Shown here one piece after another: positions 63,924-64,000 of a stretch of DNA of 64,000 nt (positions are counted from its first letter, which is position 1; the number at the start of each line of letters is the position of its first letter). The notes under the pieces were generated by a model. It saw only the letters and a program-made list of their open reading frames with translations. It had not been told where the DNA came from and searched no databases. The stretch spans positions 3,844,001 through 3,908,000 of the forward strand of contig NZ_CP154631.1 of NCBI RefSeq assembly GCF_039555755.1, in the 5' to 3' direction. The translations under genes and the position numbers were made by a program. This stretch comes from Pseudomonas sediminis. GTDB taxonomy: Bacteria > Pseudomonadota > Gammaproteobacteria > Pseudomonadales > Pseudomonadaceae.

Positions 63924-64000
63924 ACAAACTCGTACAGGGCCTGCGCCTGACGCTGGCCGCACTGGTATTCGCGGGTGCATTGCTGGCGCTGCCACTGAGC
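63920..64000 (+). CDS. Start of an unidentified exported or membrane protein (cut by window edge)
   Basis: ATG 63920 overlaps the PAP2 stop (ATGA) and opens MNKLVQGLRLTLAALVFAG and more hydrophobic residues, a signal peptide or first membrane helix. Only 27 codons are inside the window, so the product cannot be named. It is the third gene of the LtaS-like/PAP2 operon. Confidence 0.7.
   Translation, partial: MNKLVQGLRLTLAALVFAGALLALPLS

Overview
The window is bacterial chromosome of a Pseudomonas, probably near the P. mendocina / P. oleovorans / P. alcaliphila group. This rests on the tandem cbb3 oxidase operons followed by ccoGHI, the ColRS envelope locus, acnB, miaE, the high GC content and several families of short dispersed palindromes. 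The genus is fairly sure; the species group is a guess. No phage, IS element, integron, CRISPR array, rRNA or tRNA gene was seen. This is mostly core and shell genome.

Layout. (1) 1-9688: respiration at low oxygen. From right to left on the minus strand lie ccoNOQP-2, ccoNOQP-1 and the maturation genes ccoG, ccoH and ccoI (ccoI is cut by the window edge), with two strong Anr/FNR boxes. (2) 9650-13832: a small hydrolase, then a three-gene operon (circularly permuted ATP-grasp, alpha-E, transglutaminase-like) predicted to make a peptide or amide product. It is preceded by an excellent sigma-54 promoter, an IHF-like site and an NtrC-like palindrome. (3) 13966-16246: secreted cytochrome c plus rhodanese, an AEC transporter and a 31-residue membrane peptide. 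(4) 16700-20140: a fatty-acid beta-oxidation thiolase / multifunctional enzyme pair. (5) 20259-24694: small secreted or membrane proteins, a glutamine amidotransferase, PlsC-type acyltransferase and an AlaC-type aminotransferase. (6) 24824-26806: nasS-nasT nitrate sensing genes, whose leader carries a sigma-54 promoter, two hexaloop hairpins of the ANTAR-target type and an attenuator-like hairpin. (7) 26924-36727: acnB, DUF1289, UspE-like, miaE, lpxH, ppiB, glnS, cysS. (8) 37099-44374: a frameshifted brnQ, DUF599/MAPEG membrane proteins, a lipoprotein, paired thioesterases and htpG with a sigma-32 promoter. (9) 44511-56793: a large MHYT-PAS hybrid kinase with a REC-HD-GYP partner, dienelactone hydrolase, an ECF sigma / anti-sigma / DUF4394 regulon sharing one promoter motif, pirin, a broken OsmC gene, a soluble chemoreceptor and an amidohydrolase. 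(10) 56799-64000: envelope remodelling. It holds a Pho-box gene (DUF3859), dgkA, an LPS kinase, a methyltransferase, colS, colR, an LtaS-like phosphotransferase and a PAP2 phosphatase, with two ColR-type boxes.

How the parts work together. Regulation is the richest layer. Oxygen (Anr), nitrogen (sigma-54/NtrC, NasST), phosphate (PhoB), heat (sigma-32), envelope metal stress (ColRS) and an uncharacterised ECF sigma factor all leave readable sites. The strongest hunt results are the nasS leader, the nitrogen-type promoter of the ATP-grasp operon and the shared ECF promoter.

Three genes are visibly broken: brnQ by loss of one 8-bp repeat unit, an OsmC gene by an in-frame amber codon, and a small secreted-protein gene by one extra base in a C run. 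These may be real lesions or assembly errors. All site calls were made by eye, without database searches or folding software.
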